A stretch of DNA of 7,380 nucleotides, taken from assembly GCA_955652345.1 (NCBI GenBank), contig CATPBV010000166.1:1-7380 (forward strand), in the 5' to 3' direction. A program made the position numbers and the translations under genes. Positions within the stretch are counted from its first letter, which is position 1. Each line of letters begins with the position of its first letter. Below are positions 1 to 4,993 of the stretch, piece by piece. The notes under the pieces were generated by a model. It did no database searches, was not told the DNA's origin, and saw only the letters and a program-made list of their open reading frames with translations. Source of the stretch: an uncultured Solirubrobacteraceae bacterium. GTDB taxonomy: Bacteria > Actinomycetota > Thermoleophilia > Solirubrobacterales > Solirubrobacteraceae.

Positions 1-102
1 AACCTGCACCGGCAGGGCCTGCGCGCCGGCGCCGCATCCGGCGATCGCGCCGCCAGCCAGACCCAGCACGACGAGCGAATGCAGGCGGAGTGACCGTCGC
101 AT
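1..102 (-). CDS. Putative lipoprotein, N-terminal part only (runs off the left edge)
   Basis: Reading the minus strand from the ATG at 102-100 gives 34 open codons to the window edge. The peptide starts MRRSLRLHSLVVLGLAGG and continues AIAGCGAGAQALPVQV. This is a textbook type II signal peptide: a basic n-region (R2, R3, R6), a hydrophobic stretch of about 13 residues, and a lipobox I-A-G-C with the acceptor cysteine at residue 23, followed by the usual small-residue linker. The mature protein should be lipid-anchored on the outer face of the cytoplasmic membrane. Nothing of the functional domain is visible, so its role is unknown. No clear Shine-Dalgarno precedes the ATG. The gene is divergent from the S53 peptidase gene, with 69 bases between the two outermost possible starts. 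The call rests only on the signal peptide, but that match is specific. Confidence 0.66.
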   Translation of the reverse strand, partial: MRRSLRLHSLVVLGLAGGAIAGCGAGAQALPVQV

Positions 103-171
103 GGAACTGAGCTTGCCAAACGCGGTGGCGCGATCAGCTGGGCCCATGCTGTACCGTCCTGCGCCGATCCA
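103..171. promoter_or_regulatory. Divergent intergenic region with a possible -10 (TACCGT, 152-157)
   Basis: This short gap separates the minus-strand lipoprotein gene from the plus-strand peptidase gene and must hold promoters for both. TACCGT at 152-157 fits the TAnnnT form common in high-GC actinobacterial promoters and would place a plus-strand transcript start near 164. No convincing -35 lies 16-18 bases upstream. The promoter call is therefore weak and inferential. Confidence 0.3.
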
Positions 172-2271
172 GTGGGGCGTCCGCTGACGGGGGCATCGAG
201 CCGTTGCGGGCCCGAATCTCTAGCGGGAGGTAGATGTGACTATCGCAGGACATTTTCGGTTGCCGCTGCCGTGGCGACCACGATCGCCATGTTCGCCACG
301 GGAGCGGCAGCATCAGCCGCGCCGCCGCCCTCCGTCGCGCTCGCAGGGACCCTCTCACCGGCGGCCTCGATCAGCCCGCAGGTGGCGTCCGTCTCGGGGT
401 CGAGCACGATCGCCTTCGAAGTCCAGCTGAAGCTGGCGAGCGGTGCGGCGGCGTTTGCCACAGCCGTCTCGACGCCCGGGAACGCGCTGTACGGCAGGTT
501 CCTGACGCCGGCCCAGTGGGAGCAGCGGTTCTCGCCGAAGGCCGGTCAGGTCGCGGAAGTGATCGCGTTCCTGCGGCGCCATGGCCTCAAGATCGACGGA
601 GTGTCGGCCGACCGTATGGCGATTCAGGCTTCGGGTAGCGCCGCCCAGGTCGAGCGCGCGTTCTCGACCTCGCTCTCCTATCACAGCGTGGAGGGGCGCA
701 AATTGCGCCTCGCCGACCGCGCTCTGTCGGTACCCGCACCTGTCGCGCGCCTGATCCTCGGGGTGACCGGGGTCAGCCAGTCCGTGTCACACCCGGACAA
801 CACCACCGGCAATCCGGGCAATGCTTCAGCGCCGGGTAACTATCCGCAGCCCGCGGGATTCCGCGTCGCGCCACCGTGCGCGAGCTATTACGGGCAGAAG
901 GTCGACACGATCCTCCCGAAATTCGATGGCTATCCGTCCCCCGCTCCGTGGGCGGTGTGCGGCTACACGCCGCCGCAGTTCCGCAGCGCGTACAACATCG
1001 CGAGCGGGCCTGATGGGACCGGCGTGACGGTCGCGGTCGTCGACGCGTACGCCTCGTCGACGTTGCTCTCCGACGCGCAGAAGTTCGCTTCGATCAACGA
1101 CCCTGGTCACCCGCTTCGCGACTCGCAGTTCTCGGAGCTCGTTCCGAGCAAGTTCACCCAGGGCGATCTGTGCGGAGCCAGTGGGTGGTTCGGTGAGCAG
1201 ACGCTCGACGTCGAGGCGGTCCATGGAATGGCCCCCGGAGCCCACATCCTGTATGCGGGCGCCCCCAACTGCCTCTCGAACGACCTCAACAACACCGTGC
1301 GCCAGATCGTCGATCGCCATCTGGCGAGCGTGATCACCAACTCATACGGCGACAACGGCGGTGACGTCCTCGATCCGCCCAGCATCAAGGCTGCGGTCGA
1401 CGAGGTCTCGATCATGGCTGCCGGCACAGGTGTGAGCGTGCTGTTCTCGGGTGGCGACAATGCCGACGAGTTCACGACGCTCGGCAAGGTCGTGGCCGAC
1501 TTCCCGTCGTCGAGCCCGTGGATCACGGCAGTCGGCGGTACCAGTTTGCAGATAGGCGCGGCGGGCCAGCGAGCCGGCGAGTTCGCTTGGTCGACGGCGC
1601 GGAGCTTCTTCTGCAACCAGACGTACGTCGCGGCCGGTGGCTGCACGGACGCCCAGCTCGGAACGTGGACGCCGATCAACCGCGGCCTCGACGGCGGCTC
1701 CGGTGGCGGGACGAGCGTCGTCTACCCGCAGCCGGCCTACCAGGCCGGCGTGGTGCCGGGCTCGCTGTCCGAGGTGAACGGGCCGACGCCGATGCGGGTC
1801 GAGCCGGACATCTCGCTGGAGGCCGACCCGGCCACCGGGATGCTCGTCGGTGAGACGCGGACATTCCCGAACGGCGTCTACTACGACCAGTACAGGATCG
1901 GTGGCACGAGCGTCGCCTCGCCGCTGTTCGCCGGGCTGGTCGCGGTCGCCGACCAGGCGGCGGGACATTCGCTCGGGTTCCTGAACCCCAAGCTGTACTC
2001 GCTCTACGGCAACTCGCAGTCGCTGTACGACATCGTCTCCGCCGGCAGGCAGGACATGTCGCGGGCGGATTTCGCGAACTCGATCTCCGATGCGATGGGC
2101 TTCCTGTACAGCACTCGCATCATCGACTACGAGGGGACCGAGCAGTTCTGCGAGGCATCAGGCAAGTGCCGCTCCCGCGACTTTGCCCTGCATGCCACGC
2201 CCGGCTACGACAACATCACCGGGCTCGGCTCACCGGGTCCGGGGCTGGTCGCAGCGCTTCGCGGACACTGA
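172..2271 (+). CDS. Secreted S53 family (sedolisin/kumamolisin-like) serine-carboxyl peptidase with propeptide
   Basis: The product is an exported endopeptidase, probably most active at acid pH like other family S53 enzymes. Residues about 24-50 (YRRTFSVAAAVATTIAMFAT...ASA) form a signal peptide with a Tat-like RRxF. Residues about 55-205 match the Pro-kumamolisin activation domain, with the YGRFLTPAQWEQRFSP motif. The catalytic domain follows from about 265. E342 and D346 (GEQTLD) are the Glu/Asp pair, D429 (SGGDNAD) is the oxyanion Asp, and S580 (GGTSVASPLFAG) is the nucleophile. The C-terminal calcium site is marked by D620-I621 and by GYDNITGLG at 678-686. Eight cysteines (236, 263, 334, 367, 481, 491, 660, 666) suggest disulfides, consistent with export. 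All key residues are present, so it should be active. The start is unsure: GTG 172 has no Shine-Dalgarno, while GGGAGG at 225-230 precedes starts lying in other frames (see findings). It appears monocistronic, closed by the hairpin at 2303-2338. Confidence 0.92.
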   Translation: MGRPLTGASSRCGPESLAGGRCDYRRTFSVAAAVATTIAMFATGAAASAAPPPSVALAGTLSPAASISPQVASVSGSSTIAFEVQLKLASGAAAFATAVSTPGNALYGRFLTPAQWEQRFSPKAGQVAEVIAFLRRHGLKIDGVSADRMAIQASGSAAQVERAFSTSLSYHSVEGRKLRLADRALSVPAPVARLILGVTGVSQSVSHPDNTTGNPGNASAPGNYPQPAGFRVAPPCASYYGQKVDTILPKFDGYPSPAPWAVCGYTPPQFRSAYNIASGPDGTGVTVAVVDAYASSTLLSDAQKFASINDPGHPLRDSQFSELVPSKFTQGDLCGASGWFGEQTLDVEAVHGMAPGAHILYAGAPNCLSNDLNNTVRQIVDRHLASVITNSYGDNGGDVLDPPSIKAAVDEVSIMAAGTGVSVLFSGGDNADEFTTLGKVVADFPSSSPWITAVGGTSLQIGAAGQRAGEFAWSTARSFFCNQTYVAAGGCTDAQLGTWTPINRGLDGGSGGGTSVVYPQPAYQAGVVPGSLSEVNGPTPMRVEPDISLEADPATGMLVGETRTFPNGVYYDQYRIGGTSVASPLFAGLVAVADQAAGHSLGFLNPKLYSLYGNSQSLYDIVSAGRQDMSRADFANSISDAMGFLYSTRIIDYEGTEQFCEASGKCRSRDFALHATPGYDNITGLGSPGPGLVAALRGH
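225..238 (+). promoter_or_regulatory. Strong Shine-Dalgarno with out-of-frame start codons inside the S53 gene 5' end
   Basis: GGGAGG at 225-230 is the best ribosome-binding site in the first 300 bases. It is followed by ATG at 234-236, which hits TGA at once, and by GTG at 236-238, which opens a 64-codon frame with no recognisable protein. Neither is in the peptidase frame. In the peptidase frame the codons just after this point spell an ideal signal-peptide start (DYRRTFSVAAAV). The site probably marks the true start of the peptidase, with a one-base error or mutation between 234 and 241. Confidence 0.45.
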
Positions 2272-2302
2272 TCCGCCCCGCCGCGTACTAGTCGACGGTC
2301 TG

Positions 2303-2338
2303 AGCGAGAGGCCCCGCCGGCAGGCGGGGCCTCTCGCT
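2303..2338 (+). terminator. Strong GC-rich hairpin terminator after the S53 gene
   Basis: Bases 2303-2318 and 2323-2338 are perfect reverse complements: a 16-bp stem with a 4-base loop GGCA. The stem starts 32 bases after the peptidase stop. Only TT follows, so it lacks a classical U-tract, which is common for terminators in high-GC actinobacteria. It separates the peptidase gene from the next gene on the same strand. Its 3' arm overlaps a TTG (2338) that would be the longest possible start of the next gene, which argues against that start. Confidence 0.85.
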
Positions 2339-2365
2339 TGGCTGCTGCAGCGGCACGCCGCACGC

Positions 2366-2371
2366 TACGGT
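2366..2371 (+). promoter_or_regulatory. Possible -10 (TACGGT) for a leaderless membrane-protein transcript
   Basis: TACGGT fits TAnnnT and ends 5 bases before the in-frame GTG at 2377, the spacing expected if transcription starts at the start codon. It lies just downstream of the terminator of the preceding gene. No good -35 is seen. This is inferential, but it helps choose between four possible starts (TTG 2338, GTG 2377, TTG 2398, GTG 2410). Confidence 0.35.
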
Positions 2372-2376
2372 TCGCG

Positions 2377-3483
2377 GTGCGGACCGAGACCCCGCCGTTG
2401 GCAGACCAGGTGACCTCGACGCCTCCCTCTCAGGCAGGAGGGCCGGCAAGCGACCGGCCCATTACCCGAGCGGAGGCGGACGCGGACAGCGATGTCCGGG
2501 CGGGCACGTTCATCGACCGACCCAGGCTGACGCTCCGTCTCGGACGACTTGCGCTGCTTGTCGCGGTGGCGATCCTGTTGATCGCGCGAGTACCCGGTCT
2601 CGGCGCGGTCCGGGAGAAGTTCGCGCACGCCAACGCGGGCTGGATCGGAGTATCGGCACTGCTCGAGATCGGGACCGTGGTGGGCTTCGTGCTCGCGTTT
2701 CACGCGGCATTCGAGCGCCGGATCCGGCCGGCTCTGTCGGCTTCGATCGGGATGGTCGCTCAGGGCGTGAACGTGCTGGTCCCGGCTGGCGGGAGCTCGG
2801 GGCTGGCGTTGATGGGAGTGCTCATGACCAGGGCTGGGATCCCCGCCGCATTCACCGCCACCCGGATGATCGCCCTGTTCCTCGTCACGAGCGTCGCAGT
2901 CGACCTGCTCCTCGTGGTGGTCGGCGGGCTGGGGGTTGCCACCGGTTTGCTCCCCGGCTCGGTTCCCTGGGAGGCCTCGTTGTTGCCCGCTGTCCTTGCG
3001 GCGCTGGTCGCGGTTGGGATCGCGTACTTGCCACGGCGCCTGCCCATGCTGGGTGGCGCAACGCGAGGTGGGTGGCGCTCGGTGATTCCGCGGACCTTCG
3101 AGTACGTCCGCGAGGGAATCGAGTGGAGCATGCAACTCCTGCGCTCACGCGATCCGCTGCTGGCCACGGGTGCGTTCGCGTTCGTGCTGCTCGATGTCGC
3201 AGCTCTGGCGGCGGCGTTTCACGCGCTCGGGGGGAACGGGCTGCCGCTCGGGACGATGTTGCTGGCCTACACGCTCGGGCAGGCCGGATCGGTGATCCCC
3301 CTGCCGGGGACGACGGAGGGCGGGCTGGTCGGGGTGTTCGTCCTGTACGGCGCGCCGCTCGCCCTCGCGACCGCCGCCGTCCTGCTCTACAGAGCGGCGC
3401 AGTCGGTGATCCCGCTGGTGCTCGGGGGGATCGGCCTCGTCGGGCTGTGGAGCCTGCCGGTCGAGGCCTCGCCCACGGCATAG
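2377..3483 (+). CDS. Polytopic membrane protein, lysylphosphatidylglycerol-synthase-TM / flippase-like family (UPF0104-type)
   Basis: The product is an integral membrane protein of about 368 residues. A hydrophilic cytoplasmic head of about 50 residues, rich in Asp, Ala and Pro, precedes roughly eight hydrophobic segments. The fold resembles the membrane half of MprF (LPG_synthase_TM). Two family regions are visible: VLVPAGGSSGLALMGVLMTRAG at about 134-154, which aligns with the usual P-G-x-x-GE loop, and SVIPLPGTTEGGLVG at about 305-319, the counterpart of the P-x-PGG-x-G-x-x-E loop. The aminoacyl-transfer domain of full MprF is absent, so a lipid flippase or other lipid-handling role is more likely than phospholipid lysylation; the substrate cannot be told. 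The start is uncertain: GTG 2377 was preferred for the TACGGT five bases upstream, with GTG 2410 the next best. The gene stands alone between a terminator and the promoter region of the wall hydrolase. Confidence 0.8.
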   Translation: MRTETPPLADQVTSTPPSQAGGPASDRPITRAEADADSDVRAGTFIDRPRLTLRLGRLALLVAVAILLIARVPGLGAVREKFAHANAGWIGVSALLEIGTVVGFVLAFHAAFERRIRPALSASIGMVAQGVNVLVPAGGSSGLALMGVLMTRAGIPAAFTATRMIALFLVTSVAVDLLLVVVGGLGVATGLLPGSVPWEASLLPAVLAALVAVGIAYLPRRLPMLGGATRGGWRSVIPRTFEYVREGIEWSMQLLRSRDPLLATGAFAFVLLDVAALAAAFHALGGNGLPLGTMLLAYTLGQAGSVIPLPGTTEGGLVGVFVLYGAPLALATAAVLLYRAAQSVIPLVLGGIGLVGLWSLPVEASPTA

Positions 3484-3510
3484 CCCGGCACGTCGCGCCC
3501 ACCTCGGAAC

Positions 3511-3530
3511 CCTGCACGATTTGTTGCAGG
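3511..3530 (+). terminator. Small hairpin downstream of the flippase-like gene
   Basis: CCTGCA at 3511-3516 pairs with TGCAGG at 3525-3530 around an 8-base loop. It starts 27 bases after the stop codon. A 6-bp stem without a T-run is weak, so terminator function is only a possibility based on position. Confidence 0.25.
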
Positions 3531-3542
3531 ACCAGGGGAATC

Positions 3543-3572
3543 GTGACCGCGCACGACGCGGCCTGTTACGGT
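3543..3572 (+). promoter_or_regulatory. Candidate promoter for the NlpC/P60 gene (GTGACC, 18 bp, TACGGT)
   Basis: GTGACC at 3543-3548 matches the -35 consensus TTGACA at four of six positions. It is spaced 18 bases from TACGGT at 3567-3572, a TAnnnT -10 element. Transcription would begin near 3579 and leave a leader of about 90 bases before the GTG at 3670. This is the best promoter-like arrangement in the 186-base gap. Confidence 0.42.
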
Positions 3573-3602
3573 GCCCGTCGTCCTGTCGGGGCGATGGATG
3601 AC

Positions 3603-3625
3603 CTCGCCGGCACTCGGCCGGCGGG
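3603..3625 (+). other. Leader hairpin with a competing second 3' arm upstream of the NlpC/P60 gene
   Basis: CGCCGGC at 3605-3611 pairs perfectly with GCCGGCG at 3617-3623 around the loop ACTCG. The stem can be extended by a T-G wobble and a C-G pair to 3603-3625. The same arm sequence GCCGGCG recurs at 3653-3659, 11 bases before the GTG at 3670, so the left arm has two mutually exclusive partners. Whether this is regulatory or simple GC-rich noise cannot be decided from one sequence. Confidence 0.3.
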
Positions 3626-3669
3626 ATCGTCGTTTGTGAGCGCTCGGTCCTAGCCGGCGCTGTTCGTCC

Positions 3670-4845
3670 GTGCCTGAATTGCGTAGACATCCGTGGGCCG
3701 TTGCCCGAGCGCTCGTTGCTTGCGCGGTTGCGTCCGCCCTGCTCGGGAGCGGCTTGACGGCGCCGAGTGCGGGGGATCTCCAGAGCCAGATCTCCGCCGG
3801 GCAGACCGCCGCCGCATCGCTGCGCTCGCAGGTCGCGGCCGAGACGGCACGCATCCAAACGACGGGCGCGGGACTGCAAGCCGCGCAGGCGCGTCTCGGG
3901 GGACTCCAGTCGGAGCTGGCCGCGCGCGAGGCGCGACTGAGAAGCGTGCAACTCGCGCTGCTCGCCGCCCGCAACCATCTGGTCAATCTCGAGAACGAGC
4001 TGCATATCGCGTCGGATGCGCTTGCAGCGAATCTCGTCGCCAGATATGAACACGGCCAGCCGAACCTGATCACGGTCGTTCTCGAGGCGCGCGGCTTCCG
4101 CCAGCTGCTCGAGCAATTCAGCTTCTTGCGCCGGATCAGCGACAAGGACGCACAGATCGTCGCGGCGACTCGCGCGGCGCGGGCCGCGGTATCCCGCCAA
4201 GCGACGCTGCTCGGCTCACTCGAGCAGCGCGACCGCCGACTGACCGTGCAGGTTCTCGCCGAGCGCAACCAGGTGGCGGCTCTCCAGGCAGCGCTGCTCT
4301 CCTCCTACATCGCACAGACTCGCGTCCACGCCAACGATGCCGCGAAGCTCCAGTCGCTGAGCGACCGGCTCCGGACGCTCGAAGCACGGGCCGCCGCCCA
4401 GGCCGCACAGGCCGCCGTGACCGGACGGGTGAACGTCGGCGGGATCGCCGTCAACACAGCGGGCATGGTGCAGCCACCCGCCGGCGCGCCTGCGGCGGTT
4501 GCGCAGGTGATCGCCGCGGGCAACGCGATTGCGACGCTTCCATACATCTACGGCGGAGGTCACGCGTCGTTCCAGGCCAGCGGGTATGACTGCTCGGGCT
4601 CGGTCAGCTACGCGCTGGCAGCCGCAGGGCTTGTCAGCTCGCCGATGGTCTCCGGCGCCTTCGAGACCTGGGGAGATCCAGGGCCCGGCCGATGGATCAC
4701 CGTCTACGCCAATGCCGGCCATGTGTGGATGGTGGTCGCCGGCTGGCGGTTCGACACGATCGCGCTGGCGCAGAGCGGGACGCGCTGGGCGAGCTCGGGT
4801 GGCGATGCCTCCGGGTACGTCGTACGCCATCCGCCGGGGCTGTAG
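3670..4845 (+). CDS. Exported coiled-coil NlpC/P60-type peptidoglycan hydrolase (CwlO/RipA-like layout)
   Basis: The product is a probable D,L-endopeptidase that cleaves peptidoglycan stem peptides outside the cell. Residues 1-34 form a signal peptide (basic RRH, then an Ala/Leu-rich core ending near APSAG). Residues about 36-125 and 155-245 are rich in Ala, Gln, Leu and Arg with heptad-like spacing, forming a long coiled coil of the type that regulates CwlO and RipA-class hydrolases. A Pro/Ala linker at about 265-280 leads into a compact C-terminal NlpC/P60-like domain. There YIYGGGH is followed by GYDCSG with the nucleophile C308, and the basic residue is H351 in AGHVWMVVAGWRFDT. The third polar residue is not obvious. 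The protein ends VVRHPPGL. Start GTG 3670 has no Shine-Dalgarno but gives a proper signal peptide. It appears monocistronic. Its 3' end is repeated downstream. Confidence 0.85.
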   Translation: MPELRRHPWAVARALVACAVASALLGSGLTAPSAGDLQSQISAGQTAAASLRSQVAAETARIQTTGAGLQAAQARLGGLQSELAAREARLRSVQLALLAARNHLVNLENELHIASDALAANLVARYEHGQPNLITVVLEARGFRQLLEQFSFLRRISDKDAQIVAATRAARAAVSRQATLLGSLEQRDRRLTVQVLAERNQVAALQAALLSSYIAQTRVHANDAAKLQSLSDRLRTLEARAAAQAAQAAVTGRVNVGGIAVNTAGMVQPPAGAPAAVAQVIAAGNAIATLPYIYGGGHASFQASGYDCSGSVSYALAAAGLVSSPMVSGAFETWGDPGPGRWITVYANAGHVWMVVAGWRFDTIALAQSGTRWASSGGDASGYVVRHPPGL

Positions 4846-4926
4846 TCACTGCGGTTCGATCGTGCGCCATCTGCCGGCGGTGTAGGCCTCTCCGACGTTT
4901 GATCGTGCGCCATCCGCCGGGCTGCG
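4820..4926 (+). repeat. Three degenerate copies of the NlpC/P60 gene 3' end in tandem
   Basis: Copy A (4820-4845) is the end of the hydrolase gene, encoding VRHPPGL-stop. Copy B (4860-4885) matches A at 22 of 26 positions and also ends TGTAG; it would encode VRHLPAV-stop. Copy C (4903-4926) matches A except for one substitution and one missing G up to GGCTG, then diverges. The A-B period is 40 bases and the B-C period is 43. B and C also share the base-pair context GATCGTGCGCCAT. Copies B and C have no gene in front of them. They look like leftovers of repeated recombination at the gene end, or possibly sites with a function of their own. Confidence 0.7.
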
Positions 4927-4951
4927 CCGCCGCCACCCCGGTTCACCATGC

Positions 4952-4979
4952 TTGATAAATGATTTTGGTCTGCCACAAT
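4952..4979 (+). promoter_or_regulatory. Promoter of the mntR-nramp operon (TTGATA, 16 bp, CACAAT)
   Basis: TTGATA at 4952-4957 matches the -35 consensus at five of six positions. CACAAT at 4974-4979, after a 16-base spacer, matches the -10 at four of six. The predicted transcript start falls at about 4986-4987, on the GTG start codon, so the message is probably leaderless. That explains why no Shine-Dalgarno is present. The block 4951-4986 is strikingly AT-rich for this window. An alternative -10, GATAAA at 4954-4959, lacks a -35. Confidence 0.55.
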
Positions 4980-4993
4980 CCTCTTTGTGGCAG
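4970..4993 (+). promoter_or_regulatory. 9-bp perfect dyad over the -10 and start codon: candidate MntR-type operator
   Basis: CTGCCACAA (4970-4978) and TTGTGGCAG (4985-4993) are exact reverse complements separated by TCCTCT. The dyad covers the candidate -10, the expected transcript start and the GTG at 4987. A dimeric repressor bound here would block RNA polymerase. Since the first gene encodes a DtxR/MntR-family dimer, autoregulation is the simplest reading. The sequence does not resemble the classical DtxR box closely, so which protein binds it is inference. As RNA it could also fold into a hairpin, but only if transcription started upstream of 4970. Confidence 0.6.

Noticed and set aside
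2338..2376. TTG 2338 as start of the flippase-like gene
   Set aside because: It sits on the last base of the terminator stem, has no Shine-Dalgarno, and would add only an Ala/Arg stretch. GTG 2377 or GTG 2410 is more plausible.
3484..3669. c-di-AMP (ydaO-type) riboswitch ahead of the wall hydrolase gene
   Set aside because: Such elements do precede actinobacterial wall hydrolases, and a GGGGAA run is present, but the other conserved blocks are missing and the predicted leader of about 90 bases is too short.
3715..3726. Possible lipobox LVAC (residues 15-18) in the NlpC/P60 protein
   Set aside because: R13 lies two residues before it and the hydrophobic stretch continues after the Cys, so there is no proper h-region ahead of the box. 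An ordinary signal peptide fits better.
3145..4200. Minus-strand open frame of 351 codons across the flippase-like and hydrolase genes
   Set aside because: It spans two well-supported plus-strand genes and their gap, and its product is Arg-rich with no domain. It is an antisense shadow.
4860..4926. CRISPR-like reading of the 40-43 base periodic repeats
   Set aside because: There are only three degenerate copies, the first is coding, the spacer regions resemble each other, and no cas gene is nearby.
4846..4986. Mn2+ (yybP-ykoY) or Mg2+ (M-box) riboswitch for the metal operon
   Set aside because: None of the conserved core sequences are seen. The region is taken up by tandem repeats and a promoter that leaves no leader.
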